Notes: generated by a model from the sequence alone, not told the origin. A stretch of DNA of 64,000 nucleotides from an uncultured Bacteroidaceae bacterium (GCA_905233465.1 CAJOEI010000005.1:62001-126000); one strand, 5' to 3'. Numbered from the stretch's first letter, positions 18,336-28,099 are shown. Numbers and translations are program-made.

Positions 18336-20954
18336 TCACTGTTTGCAATATACCATCATTTTCAGCCGCTTTTGGATTTCTTGTGCTGTGAGTGTGGTGG
18401 TGACGCTGATGTCGCGTGTCTGTCCAGGCATGAGATCGAAGAAGTTATCGGAGAAATGGTGTGTCTCATCGTCGTCGAGGCTCAGGAATATGCCTTTGGC
18501 ATAGTTGTCGGTTGAGATTTGAATGATATTGTTTTGGTCTTTTCGAACAGTGTATTGCAGGTGTGGTGGCATTAATTGCAAATCTTTGGGATAGACTAGT
18601 ATGTATGAGTTGGAGTATGTTGTGCCATGAATATCGAGTTCTGTGTGTATGATAGCCTGCTGGGCTGTTATGCCCGCTTCAGAGAGCAGTTGGGCTGTGC
18701 GCTTTTGCCAGACGTCTGTGGCGCTGTTGGCTGCTACCTTGATTTTCAACTTTTCACTTTTTACTTTTGATGTGGATGTCCAGATCTCAATGGTCAGCTG
18801 TCCGCTCACGGGTGTGAGGCGGTCGTTGACAATATAGACGTGCAGTGTGCTATCCTCTTTTTGAATGGGTGATACGAGAATGTCTGCCATCGCTGGCCGG
18901 ACCATGTAGTGTGCTGCTTTCCATCTGCCGTAGTAGTCACGTGTGGACCATGATGCTACGGGCCAGCAGTCGTTGATCTGCCAGAGGAGCGAGCCCCAAC
19001 AGTAGCCTTTGTCTCGTCGGTGGGCTTCAATGGCGGTCTTCATGGCGTCGCCTTGCATGAGTTGGCCCACATATAGTAGGGTGTCGAATGCTGTGGTGTG
19101 GCCATACTCTGTGTTGAGATAGCTCTCTATTAGTTCGTTGGCATGTTCACCACCGCGTTGATGTGCCATCATCACATCAGAGGTGATGCTCCAGTCCTTG
19201 GGGTCGGGACAGAATTGTCGTACGGATGCGAGGCATGGGAAACTCTGCATACCATATTCGCTGAAGAAACGTGCACGGACTTTGTTGTATTCGCTTATTG
19301 GTTTGCGTCCGTGCCACACCTCCCAATAGTGGTAGTCTCCGCGTGCGAACTCACTCTTGCCCTCATAGGTGGCAAATGGAGATGATGGCTGGTAGTCGGT
19401 CTGTGGAGCATATTGGCTCACCACATCGGGCAGTGTCTTGAAGAAAAGGGCTTTGTACTCATCCCACATACGCCGGGCTTGGTCTTCGCCGCGTTGCTCG
19501 GAGCGTCGTTTCCATCCCCACCCAAACCATGCATCCTGCACCTCGTTGTTGCCACACCACAGGGCTATGCATGGGTGGTTGCGCAGTCGTCGCACATTGT
19601 CTATGGCTTCGTTGCGTATATTCTCCAGGAAGGCGCCGCTGGCAGGATACATAGAACATGCGAACATGAAGTCCTGCCACACGAGGATGCCGTTTTCGTC
19701 GCATAGTTGATAGAAGCGGTCGTCCTCATACACACCTCCTCCCCAGACGCGAATCATATTCATGTTGACGGCTACGGCATCTGCAATGGTGCGTCGGTAT
19801 ATTGAGTCGTTGACACGTGGCAGGAAGATGTCGCACGGGATGTAGTTGGCTCCCTTCATGAATACCTTTTCACCATTTAATGTGAAATAGAAAGCTTCAC
19901 CATCGGCATCAGGATCGCGGTGGAGCTTGATGGAGCGGAGTCCTGTCTTTGTTGAGTGGAGACATACTCCAGCCGTAGCCTTTCCCGCGGGGGAGGGGAG
20001 ATGTGTGCGATGTAATCCCGTATGGGAAACCGCTGGGCACACTGTTTCTACTTTTGTTTGAATAGTATAAAGGTGTGGCTGGCCGAGGCCATTTGTCCAC
20101 CAGAGTTTGGGGTTGTTGATGGTGTATGGGAGTGCTATTTCGTTGTTGCCTTTGTGCAGCAGCACTTGTTGAGTGGCCAGTGTGCGTTGTGTGGCAGAAT
20201 CAGTGACAGTGATTGTAGCCGCCGCGTCGTGGTCGGCTTCTATGGTGACGTGGTGTGTGATGACGGCGCGTTTGTGTGTCACTTGTTTCTGTTCGACGAA
20301 GACATCGCGTATAATGATGTCATCCCACGCAGTAAACACCACAGGCCGCCAGATGCCGGATGTGACAAGACGTGGGCCCCAGTCCCAGCCGTAGTGGTAT
20401 GGTGCCTTGCGGATGAATGGTGATAGTTGTCGGTCGAGCAGGCCTCCGTTCTGGCTTTGGTCGGAGCTGGCGTGGTACTGATTGGGGAATTGTTGCCACT
20501 TTGGCAAATCCATCTTGACGGGCGAGTAAAGTCTGACTCGCAAATGGTTCTGGCCTACGTGTGTGAGGTGCGTGATGTCAGCCCGCCATGTGCGGAACAT
20601 GTTGTCAGCTGTGATGATGAGAGTGTCGTTGAGCCAAACGTCGGCATAGGTGTCGAGGCCGTAGAATGTTATCTCACGCCGTGCGCGCTGTTGCTGCTCT
20701 TGTGTGACGGTGAAATGGTTGTCGTAGAGCCAATCTTCTTTGTCAATCCATTGCACATCGCGCTCGTTGAGTCCATAGAACGGATCCTGTATACTGCCAA
20801 TGGCCATGAGGTCGGTGTGTACTGTTCCAGGCACTGTGGCATGGTGCCAATTGTGCAATCGTTCCTGGCGGAAGGTCCATCCGGATGAGAGGGTGAGGGA
20901 GGCGAGCAGTATTAATTGGATAATGGACATTGGATAATGGAATTCACAATTCAT
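18336..20954 (-). CDS. Glycoside hydrolase family 2 protein, beta-mannosidase-like
   Basis: NMIRVWGGGVYEDDRFYQLCDENGILVWQDFMFACSMYP, CGNNEVQ, SEYGMQSFP. Confidence 0.93.
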   Translation of the reverse strand: MNCEFHYPMSIIQLILLASLTLSSGWTFRQERLHNWHHATVPGTVHTDLMAIGSIQDPFYGLNERDVQWIDKEDWLYDNHFTVTQEQQQRARREITFYGLDTYADVWLNDTLIITADNMFRTWRADITHLTHVGQNHLRVRLYSPVKMDLPKWQQFPNQYHASSDQSQNGGLLDRQLSPFIRKAPYHYGWDWGPRLVTSGIWRPVVFTAWDDIIIRDVFVEQKQVTHKRAVITHHVTIEADHDAAATITVTDSATQRTLATQQVLLHKGNNEIALPYTINNPKLWWTNGLGQPHLYTIQTKVETVCPAVSHTGLHRTHLPSPAGKATAGVCLHSTKTGLRSIKLHRDPDADGEAFYFTLNGEKVFMKGANYIPCDIFLPRVNDSIYRRTIADAVAVNMNMIRVWGGGVYEDDRFYQLCDENGILVWQDFMFACSMYPASGAFLENIRNEAIDNVRRLRNHPCIALWCGNNEVQDAWFGWGWKRRSEQRGEDQARRMWDEYKALFFKTLPDVVSQYAPQTDYQPSSPFATYEGKSEFARGDYHYWEVWHGRKPISEYNKVRARFFSEYGMQSFPCLASVRQFCPDPKDWSITSDVMMAHQRGGEHANELIESYLNTEYGHTTAFDTLLYVGQLMQGDAMKTAIEAHRRDKGYCWGSLLWQINDCWPVASWSTRDYYGRWKAAHYMVRPAMADILVSPIQKEDSTLHVYIVNDRLTPVSGQLTIEIWTSTSKVKSEKLKIKVAANSATDVWQKRTAQLLSEAGITAQQAIIHTELDIHGTTYSNSYILVYPKDLQLMPPHLQYTVRKDQNNIIQISTDNYAKGIFLSLDDDETHHFSDNFFDLMPGQTRDISVTTTLTAQEIQKRLKMMVYCKQ

Positions 20955-20964
20955 AATTCACAAT
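20916..20964. repeat. AT-rich repeat tract forming the start of the GH2 gene
   Basis: attggataatggacattggataatggaattcacaattcataattcacaat. Confidence 0.7.
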
Positions 20965-20968
20965 GTTG

Positions 20969-22330
20969 TTAGCTCTGCATCCGCAGGCTTATGCCGTTGG
21001 TTTTGCGATAAAGGTCGAGTGCGTAGATGTCTGTCATGCCTGAGATATAGTCGAGTGCTGCGAGGATGCGTTGGTAGATGCTTTTGTGGTGTATTTGGTA
21101 TTGTGATGACACACGTCTGAGCAGTAGCTGTGAATAGGCTCTTGTGGGGTTCATGACTGCTTCAATGATTAGGTTTGTGAGTGCTGTCATGACGTGGAAT
21201 CCTGCGAGTTCGATGTCGAGGACCTCTCGGCTATGATAGATGTGTTCGTGGCTTATGGTGACGCATGCTTTGTATGCTTCGCGTGGTGTGGGGCTGATGT
21301 TCTGTATGAGTGTTCCTTGGAATGTGCCGTTGAGTATTGCTTCTTCGTTGTCGACGAAGAGTCGCACGCATTCGCTTTCGAGTGTATTGATTACGGATGA
21401 TCGTAGGTATGCTATCTGTTCGTTTACGTCTTCTATGCCGCTTTGTTCGAGGTGTTGTATGATTTGTTGCTGTCGTGCGGGTTCGAAGTATGCGAGGAGC
21501 AGTTGTCGTGCCTGCTCAGTGGGAATTATCTTTAGTTTGTGTGCGTCTTCGAGGTCCATTATCTCATAGCAGATGTCGTCTGCTGCCTCGACAAGGTAAA
21601 CGAGTGGAAATCGTGCGTAGCGGAGGCCGTCTGGTTGTGTCTGGAGCTGTGGTATGCCGAGTTCGGAGGCGATGTGCTGATATGTTTGTTGTTCTGCTTG
21701 GAAGAACCCGAACTTCTGGTGTTGTCCTGCGAGGTCGCTGGAGTGGGGGTATTTGACGATGCTTGCGAGTGTGCTGTATGTCATTGCAAATCCTCCTCGA
21801 CGCCGGCCTTGGAATTGGTGTGTGAGGATTCTGAGTGCGTTGGCGTTGCCGTCGAAGTGTGTGAGGTCGTCCCATTGTTGTGGAGTGAGGTGGTCTCCTG
21901 TCTCGCTGTCGACATATGTGCGCAGGTATCGTCCCGGTCCTTCGCTGAAGTAGGTTGCTATTGCTTGTTCTCCGGAATGGCCGAATGGTGGGTTTCCCAT
22001 GTCGTGTGCAAGGCATGCAGCGCTGACGATGTTTCCGAGTTCTGTGAAATGTGTGTTTTGGAGTTCGGGATGTCGCTGCAGCAGGAGTCTTGCGCAGTCG
22101 TTGCCGAGTGACCGTCCTACGCTGGAGACTTCGAGGCTGTGTGTGAGTCTGTTATGTACGAATATGCTTCCGGGTAGCGGGAAGACTTGTGTCTTGTTCT
22201 GCAGTCGGCGAAATGGTGGTGAAAAGATGAGTCTGTCGTAGTCTCGCTGAAACTCTGTGCGGTCGTCGGACTGCTGTTGCTGGTCCTCGAGGCCGAGACG
22301 CTTGGTGCTTAATAGTTGGGTCCAATTCAT
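20969..22330 (-). CDS. dgt: Deoxyguanosinetriphosphate triphosphohydrolase-like HD protein
   Basis: RRLQNKTQVFPL, NRLTHSLEVSSVGRSLG, AHDMGNPPFGHSGEQAI. Confidence 0.93.
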   Translation of the reverse strand: MNWTQLLSTKRLGLEDQQQQSDDRTEFQRDYDRLIFSPPFRRLQNKTQVFPLPGSIFVHNRLTHSLEVSSVGRSLGNDCARLLLQRHPELQNTHFTELGNIVSAACLAHDMGNPPFGHSGEQAIATYFSEGPGRYLRTYVDSETGDHLTPQQWDDLTHFDGNANALRILTHQFQGRRRGGFAMTYSTLASIVKYPHSSDLAGQHQKFGFFQAEQQTYQHIASELGIPQLQTQPDGLRYARFPLVYLVEAADDICYEIMDLEDAHKLKIIPTEQARQLLLAYFEPARQQQIIQHLEQSGIEDVNEQIAYLRSSVINTLESECVRLFVDNEEAILNGTFQGTLIQNISPTPREAYKACVTISHEHIYHSREVLDIELAGFHVMTALTNLIIEAVMNPTRAYSQLLLRRVSSQYQIHHKSIYQRILAALDYISGMTDIYALDLYRKTNGISLRMQS

Positions 22331-22376
22331 AATGCAAAAAGCATTAATATAAAATGTAAAAAGTACAATTATGTTG

Positions 22377-22384
22377 CAAAGGTA
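22377..22384 (-). promoter_or_regulatory. Putative -7 element TACCTTTG for dgt
   Basis: Minus strand TACTACCTTTGCAAC. Confidence 0.5.
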
Positions 22385-22396
22385 GTAAAAAAAACT

Positions 22397-22424
22397 TATA
22401 ATTCATAATTCATAATTCATAATT
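22397..22424. repeat. ATTCATA tandem repeat
   Basis: tataattcataattcataattcataatt. Confidence 0.75.
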
Positions 22425-22499
22425 GGTTGTGTCATGTGGGTTTTAAGGATTTTTACGATAAATTGTGTTGTATGGTAGAGTTGTTTGTACAAAAATTAG

Positions 22500-22507
22500 T
22501 ACCTTTG
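22500..22507 (+). promoter_or_regulatory. Putative -7 element TACCTTTG for dut
   Basis: TTAGTACCTTTGCGG upstream of dut. Confidence 0.55.
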
Positions 22508-22552
22508 CGGCGCCGTTTGGCGGATACACAACTTATTAAGTAAGAGTGAATA

Positions 22553-22987
22553 ATGAAGATACCTATTTTGAATAACTCGCACCATGCTGTTCCGGCATAC
22601 GCGACAGATTTGTCTGCAGGTATGGACCTGCGTGCGAATCTTGAACAGTCATTGACTCTAAAGCCTTTGCAGCGTGCGTTGGTTCCGACGGGTTTGAGTA
22701 TTGCGTTGCCTGCTGGCTACGAGGCTCAGGTGCGACCTCGCAGTGGACTGGCCTTGCGTCAGGGGCTTACGGTGTTAAATACTCCTGGTACTATTGATGC
22801 GGACTACAGGGGCGAGATATGTGTGATTATGGTCAATCTGTCTGATGTGGATGTGACCATTGCAGATGGTGATCGTGTGGCACAGTTGGTTGTTGCTCGT
22901 CACGAGCGAGTGGAGTGGGAGAGTGTGGAGTGTCTGGATGAGACGGAGCGTGGCTCTGGCGGCTTTGGGCACAGCGGAGTGAGATAG
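22553..22987 (+). CDS. dut: dUTP diphosphatase
   Basis: [46 protein letters not shown]. Confidence 0.96.
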   Translation: MKIPILNNSHHAVPAYATDLSAGMDLRANLEQSLTLKPLQRALVPTGLSIALPAGYEAQVRPRSGLALRQGLTVLNTPGTIDADYRGEICVIMVNLSDVDVTIADGDRVAQLVVARHERVEWESVECLDETERGSGGFGHSGVR

Positions 22988-22988
22988 C

Positions 22989-23044
22989 TAATTCATAATT
23001 CACAATTCATAATTCATAATTGACAATTCGCAATTTACAATTGA
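22989..23044. repeat. ATTCATA/ATTCACA repeat tract overlapping the start of the TPR gene
   Basis: taattcataattcacaattcataattcataattgacaattcgcaatttacaattg. Confidence 0.75.
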
Positions 23045-24855
23045 CGACATACGGACAATGGCGTCATATCCTGTTTGTTTTGCTGTCGGGGCTGTTGACA
23101 GTTGCTTGCAGCCCGCGGGGGCGGGTGGATATGACATCATCTGGGGTGAAAGCGACCCGCGAGGTGTCTCCTCGCTTCCGCTATCTCTATGCTGAGGCAG
23201 CGCGTCAGAAGATTGTTGAGAACTACGTGTGTGCCTTTGACCTTCTGGAGCATTGCAGACAGATAAATCCTGATGCTCCTGAAGTTCTGTATGAGTTGTC
23301 GCTCTATCACCGTCTGCTGCATAACGATAGCTTGGCTGTTAGTTACTTAGAAAGGGCTGTGGAGTTGGATTCTGCACAGCCTCAATATATCGAGGCTTTG
23401 GCTGCGCTGCGTCTCGAGCAGCATGATGTGGACCGTGCGTTGCCCCTGATAGAGACTATGGCGCGGTTGCAACCTCGTCGGACAGACGTTTTGTCGAGGT
23501 TGGTGAATCTCTATGCCGAAGCGGGTCGGCCCGCCGATGCTATCCGCGCATTGGACCGTATTGAACTGCTGGAAGGCATGATGCCTTCGGTGAGCTATCG
23601 CAAATTTGCTTTGTATAAGCAGATGGATAAGGATGCCGAGGCCTATGCGACGTTGGAGGCGCTGTGCCGCGAGTATCCGCATGAAGTGAGCTATCGTCTG
23701 GCCATCGCCAACGAGCTTGTTGACGACGGCCGCATGGACGAGGCTCAGGCCATCTTCGATGAGGTGCGCAAGCAGGAACCCGGCAACATGGCATTGCGGC
23801 TGAGCCAGATGCGTTACTATCGTGACAGTGATCAGGACAGCCTCTTTGCATCGAGTCGTGACGCGTTGCTCTACGACCGCGCCACTCCGTCGGACATGCG
23901 CATAGCTATCATGCGCGACCTGATCGCTGAGCAGATGAAGGACGAGGCACGCGGGCGCCACGTGGTGGACAGTGTCTTTGCGCGGCTTGACACGGTGAAG
24001 GCTGAAGATGTCGACATGCTGACGCTGAGGGCTGCCTTCCTGGTGACGTATGACAAGGACAACGACAGCCTGTTTGTGGAGGTGATGGACCGCATCAACA
24101 GCATCCAGCCATCCAACACGCAGGCGCTGTTTTATCTCATCCAGTACTATGGTCAGCATCAGCTTTACACCCAGCTGGAAGCTATCTGTCGTCGTGGAGT
24201 GATAACACATCCCGAGGAGCTGATTTGTCATTATTTCCTCGGTGTGGCCCTCTTCCAGCAAGACAAACGTGAGGAGGCGCTACAAGCATTTCGCAGTGGG
24301 TTGCGGCAGCGCACCGAGCAGAGCAAGGCGACTATGGTGGCAGACCTCTACAGCATCATGGGTGATGTCCTGCACGACCTGGGCCATACGGCCGAGGCCT
24401 ACGAGGCCTACGATTCGTGTCTGGTGTATCAGGACGACAATGTGGCGTGCCTGAACAACTATGCATACTATCTCTCGCTCGAAGAGCGCGATCTGGACCA
24501 CGCTGAGGAAATGAGCTACCGCACCATACGTCTGCATCCCGACAACAAGACCTATCTTGACACCTATGCGTGGATACTCTTCCAGAAGGCCCGTTACTCA
24601 GAGGCCGCCCGCTACATCGACCGTGTGTGTCCTGCTGACAGTGCTGACAGCGTGCTTCTGGCCGATGCCGAACTCTCGGCGGTGGTCTTTGAGCATGCCG
24701 GCGACATCGCAGCCATGAATGGCCAGCTGGAACGAGCGCTGCGCTTCTGGCGTCTGGCCCAACAGATGGGCGGAAAAGGCGTGACTCCGATGCTACCCAA
24801 GAAAATCAAACTTAAGAAATACGTAAAGGGAGGTTCTAATAATTCACAATTATGA
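23020..24855 (+). CDS. TPR-repeat lipoprotein (start codon uncertain, apparently non-ATG)
   Basis: Signal HILFVLLSGLLTVAC; many TPR helices; in-frame starts before the signal peptide are TTG only. Confidence 0.85.
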   Translation: MTIRNLQLTTYGQWRHILFVLLSGLLTVACSPRGRVDMTSSGVKATREVSPRFRYLYAEAARQKIVENYVCAFDLLEHCRQINPDAPEVLYELSLYHRLLHNDSLAVSYLERAVELDSAQPQYIEALAALRLEQHDVDRALPLIETMARLQPRRTDVLSRLVNLYAEAGRPADAIRALDRIELLEGMMPSVSYRKFALYKQMDKDAEAYATLEALCREYPHEVSYRLAIANELVDDGRMDEAQAIFDEVRKQEPGNMALRLSQMRYYRDSDQDSLFASSRDALLYDRATPSDMRIAIMRDLIAEQMKDEARGRHVVDSVFARLDTVKAEDVDMLTLRAAFLVTYDKDNDSLFVEVMDRINSIQPSNTQALFYLIQYYGQHQLYTQLEAICRRGVITHPEELICHYFLGVALFQQDKREEALQAFRSGLRQRTEQSKATMVADLYSIMGDVLHDLGHTAEAYEAYDSCLVYQDDNVACLNNYAYYLSLEERDLDHAEEMSYRTIRLHPDNKTYLDTYAWILFQKARYSEAARYIDRVCPADSADSVLLADAELSAVVFEHAGDIAAMNGQLERALRFWRLAQQMGGKGVTPMLPKKIKLKKYVKGGSNNSQL

Positions 24856-24995
24856 CCATCCATAATCTTGCACCCAATCTCTGTCATTTCTATTCAGTTA
24901 TAATACCCCGCATTACGCCTTCATAAGAAATAACATTTCTTTTGCACAATATCATCAAATCTCACAACAGCGAATTAATATAACCTCCCTTACAA

Positions 24996-25853
24996 ATGAA
25001 AGCTCTCAAGCATTCTTCATTATTATTCATCTTTTCGATAGCCATTCTGTCTACTCTCATCTCGTGTCGTTCGAAGCAGGAGATTGTAACGCCCACCAAC
25101 CCGACAGAGTTGGATAAAGCAGATCCGGTGACTCGTGTGAACAACAACCGCATGCCGATGCAGGCCATCACATCCAAGGTGAGTCTCACCGCTGGACGCG
25201 GCACGAGCCGAATCTCTGTCAGCGGCACGTTGAAGATGCAGCGCGACAAGATCATCCAGCTGTCGCTGACACCGTATGGCTTGATCGAGGTGGGGCGTCT
25301 GGAGCTCACTCCGGATTACTTCATGCTTATGGACCGCTGGAACAAGCAGTATGTACAAGCGCGATGGAGCGATGTGAAGACGCTGAGCGATGCAGGCGTG
25401 GATTTCTATGTCTTTCAGGCGCTTTTCTGGGAAGAGCTCTTCGTGCCTGGCCGACAGTCGCTGGCGCTGCCGGCTGACTTCACCGTTAGCAATCAAGGCG
25501 AGACCTTCAGCCTCAAGCCCACAGACAAGGCTCGCAAATCCAAGGATATCGATGTGGCGTTTGTTGCACGTGCGCTGAATGGCCTCATCCAGCAGACGAG
25601 TGTAGAGACAACGGGAAGCGATGTCATTCGTTTCTTGTGGGACTACACCAAATGGAGTGAGCTTGAGGGGCGTGACTTCCCCGAACAGATGGTAGTCAAT
25701 ATTCACCATAAGACAACAACATACGCGGCGACCTTCAACCTGTCGCACCTGCGAAGCGACAATGCAGACAAGGACCTTCGCACGAAGATAGACACCAAGC
25801 GCTACCGCGAGGTGGAGTTGTCCAGCCTCATGGATCAGCTCATGAAAATGTGA
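24996..25853 (+). CDS. DUF4292-like lipoprotein
   Basis: Lipobox LISC; LolA-like beta-rich sequence; adjacent to TPR and M23 genes. Confidence 0.7.
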   Translation: MKALKHSSLLFIFSIAILSTLISCRSKQEIVTPTNPTELDKADPVTRVNNNRMPMQAITSKVSLTAGRGTSRISVSGTLKMQRDKIIQLSLTPYGLIEVGRLELTPDYFMLMDRWNKQYVQARWSDVKTLSDAGVDFYVFQALFWEELFVPGRQSLALPADFTVSNQGETFSLKPTDKARKSKDIDVAFVARALNGLIQQTSVETTGSDVIRFLWDYTKWSELEGRDFPEQMVVNIHHKTTTYAATFNLSHLRSDNADKDLRTKIDTKRYREVELSSLMDQLMKM

Positions 25854-25869
25854 TTATCAGGACAATACG

Positions 25870-27189
25870 ATGATAGCGAAACGATTAGTAATAGCATTGC
25901 TGTCGGTGTTGGCACTACAACTCCCAGGCCCTTACTCCCCATCCCTCAGTGCGCAGACCAAGCAGATTAATAGTCTCAAGCAGCAGCGCCAGCAGATAGA
26001 GAAGGGAATCAAGAAGAAGCAGGGCGAGTTGCAGCAGACGCGTCATGCCGCAGGCAAGAAGCAGCAGACGGTGGACTTCATGGAGGTGCAGCTCAACGAG
26101 CGTCTGGCGTTCATACACCGTTTAGAAGGTGAGATAGACAGCTTGGATAAGCACATCGACACTCTCACGGCAGAGGTGGCGCGTCTGGACTCTCAGCTTC
26201 AGGCCCGTCGCCAGCGCTACACGCGCAGCCTGCGCCTGAGCCGTCCGTCAACGAGCTTGCGCAGCCCGCTGCTGTTTGCGCTCACTGCCAACTCCTTCTC
26301 ACAGGCTATGCGTCGTGCCCGCTATGCGCGTGAATATGCTGCCGGCGAGCGTGCTGCCGGATTGCGCGTTATGGAGCAGCAGGACTACCTGCGCAGCCTG
26401 AAAAACAAACTGTTGCGTGCCAAGCAGCAGCGTTCGGGCACCGTGCAGGAAATCATCTGGCAGCGCAAGCAACTCACTACCGACCACGCTGTGGCTGCAG
26501 CTGGAGTGGCCAAACTCAAGCGGCAGGCGCGCGACATAGAGAAGAATGTTGCCGAACAAACTAAGAAACTCAACGCGCTCAACAAGAAGATTGACGAGTT
26601 GGTGGCCATAGAGGTTGAGAAAGCCCGCCGCCGTGCCGAGGCCGAAGCTCGCCGCCGCCGCGAGGCTGAGGAGCGGCGCCGTCGCGAGCAAACAGCTGCG
26701 CAGAACACCAAGAAGCCGGCAACTCAAAGTGCGAAGCCCTCCAAGCCCTCAGAGAAATGGCTTACAGCAGAGGACAAGAAGCTCAATGGCAGCCTCGTGC
26801 AGAACAAGGGCCGTTTGCCGGTGCCCATAACGGGTCCCTATCGTCTGTACCGGCGCTTTGGCCTCAATCGCATTGCACCTGGCGTGACGCTCGACAACAA
26901 GGGTGTACACTATATCGGTCAGAGCGGCGCACGCGCCCGCAGCATCTGGGACGGCGAGGTGTCGACAATCTTCGAGATGGCAGGCTCCAAGCATGTTCTT
27001 GTCCGCCACGGCTCATACATCAGCGTCTACAGTGGCCTGTCGTCCGTTATCGTTCACAAAGGACAGAAGATAAGTGCACGTGACATCATCGGCACCGTGG
27101 CTACAGACGACGAAGGGCGTCAAATCCTGCAGTTCCAATTGCGTCATGAGACATCGAAGCTCAATCCCGAACAATGGATTGGGCGATAA
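25870..27189 (+). CDS. M23-family murein hydrolase activator (EnvC-like)
   Basis: Long coiled coil then C-terminal peptidase_M23-like domain (VLVRHGSYISVYSGLSSVIVHKGQKI). Confidence 0.88.
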   Translation: MIAKRLVIALLSVLALQLPGPYSPSLSAQTKQINSLKQQRQQIEKGIKKKQGELQQTRHAAGKKQQTVDFMEVQLNERLAFIHRLEGEIDSLDKHIDTLTAEVARLDSQLQARRQRYTRSLRLSRPSTSLRSPLLFALTANSFSQAMRRARYAREYAAGERAAGLRVMEQQDYLRSLKNKLLRAKQQRSGTVQEIIWQRKQLTTDHAVAAAGVAKLKRQARDIEKNVAEQTKKLNALNKKIDELVAIEVEKARRRAEAEARRRREAEERRRREQTAAQNTKKPATQSAKPSKPSEKWLTAEDKKLNGSLVQNKGRLPVPITGPYRLYRRFGLNRIAPGVTLDNKGVHYIGQSGARARSIWDGEVSTIFEMAGSKHVLVRHGSYISVYSGLSSVIVHKGQKISARDIIGTVATDDEGRQILQFQLRHETSKLNPEQWIGR

Positions 27190-27218
27190 AGGTGAGTGCA
27201 CGTAAGGTTTTTTGTTCA

Positions 27219-27365
27219 AAATCCGGATGTTTCTTTGAGTCCATGTGCGCGGACTCATGAGTCCACGCACATGGGCTCATGAGTCCACGCACATGGACTC
27301 AAGAGTCCACGCACATGGACTCAAAGAAAATGTCCGGACGTTGCAGTGTTAACGTCCGGACATTT
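27219..27365. repeat. Mini-palindrome array, copy A: core 27227-27329 plus flanking TCCGGA inverted repeats
   Basis: Four GAGTCC-N8-GG(A/G)CTC units at 22-bp period within TTTCTTT...AAAGAAA ends; flanked by AAATGTCCGGACGTT-N8-AACGTCCGGACATTT. Confidence 0.9.
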
Positions 27366-27434
27366 GTATGCGGTTGCCCGCATCATTGTGTTTAAGTGAG
27401 TTATGCTCGCAATGTGTTGTTGCGGATAATCGTG

Positions 27435-27965
27435 TTATCTACTCTGTGTGAAGGCCAGTGTGTAGATGCCGGCTCGTTCGCCCAGATTGGCATCAATGGT
27501 GAATGCCACGTCGTTCCATTGGTCGTACGTTATGGGGTTTGCGATTTTGCCCAGCTTGAGTGTGGCAGGATACTCGCTGTATGTCACTTCTGCGTTGGGA
27601 GTGCGTTTGGGCATGATAATCTTGCCTTCTACCTCGGCAAACATGACACCGTCGACACCATTCTGGTTGTTAATGGGCACATTCTCGAATGTGGCTTCGC
27701 CCCAGTATGAACTCTTGTAGCGGATATCGTAGTTCCGGTCGTTGGCCACGGCAACCGTGATGATTACGGTGTCGATGACATCGGGCATTGTCAGGTTTTC
27801 GAAATGCATGCTGCTGCCTGATGTTGTACCTAAATAGGTGCCTGCGAACTTGTACGCTTCAGGCCCAATGTTAATGTCTTCTTCGTCGTCGCCACAACTG
27901 ACAAAGACGCTGCTGATGGAACATGCAGCGAGCATAAGCAGCACTGCTGAGAGGATTTTCTTCAT
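27435..27965 (-). CDS. Lipoprotein, calycin-like/DUF4840-like
   Basis: Lipobox VFVSC; about 175 aa beta-rich protein. Confidence 0.6.
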   Translation of the reverse strand: MKKILSAVLLMLAACSISSVFVSCGDDEEDINIGPEAYKFAGTYLGTTSGSSMHFENLTMPDVIDTVIITVAVANDRNYDIRYKSSYWGEATFENVPINNQNGVDGVMFAEVEGKIIMPKRTPNAEVTYSEYPATLKLGKIANPITYDQWNDVAFTIDANLGERAGIYTLAFTQSR

Positions 27966-27976
27966 TGTTTCTTGAC

Positions 27977-28018
27977 GCGGTTGCGCCGCAGTTTAAAGGT
28001 TATAGTTGAAAGTTTAAA
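27977..28018 (+). repeat. Composite repeat: GCGGTTGCGCCGC hairpin plus AGTTTAAAGGTTATAGTTGAAAGTTTAAAG
   Basis: Direct reading; matches 78-116 and 6976-7014. Confidence 0.7.
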
Positions 28019-28083
28019 GACATCTTGTCTTGCAAAGCGGTGGCAAAAGTAGGTGTTTTAGTTGTATTATGCAAATTTTTCTG

Positions 28084-28091
28084 TACCTTTG
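28084..28091 (+). promoter_or_regulatory. Putative -7 element TACCTTTG, 8 nt before ATG of the TonB receptor
   Basis: CTGTACCTTTGCCGCCGTTATG. Confidence 0.5.
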
Positions 28092-28099
28092 CCGCCGTT

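Noticed and set aside
19909-20100. Small minus-strand ORF with SPLPRGKGYGWS
   Set aside because: Alternate frame of the repeat insert within the GH2 gene; kept only as evidence for the repeat
23347-24261. 304-aa minus-strand ORF opposite the TPR gene
   Set aside because: Antisense shadow of a well-supported TPR protein
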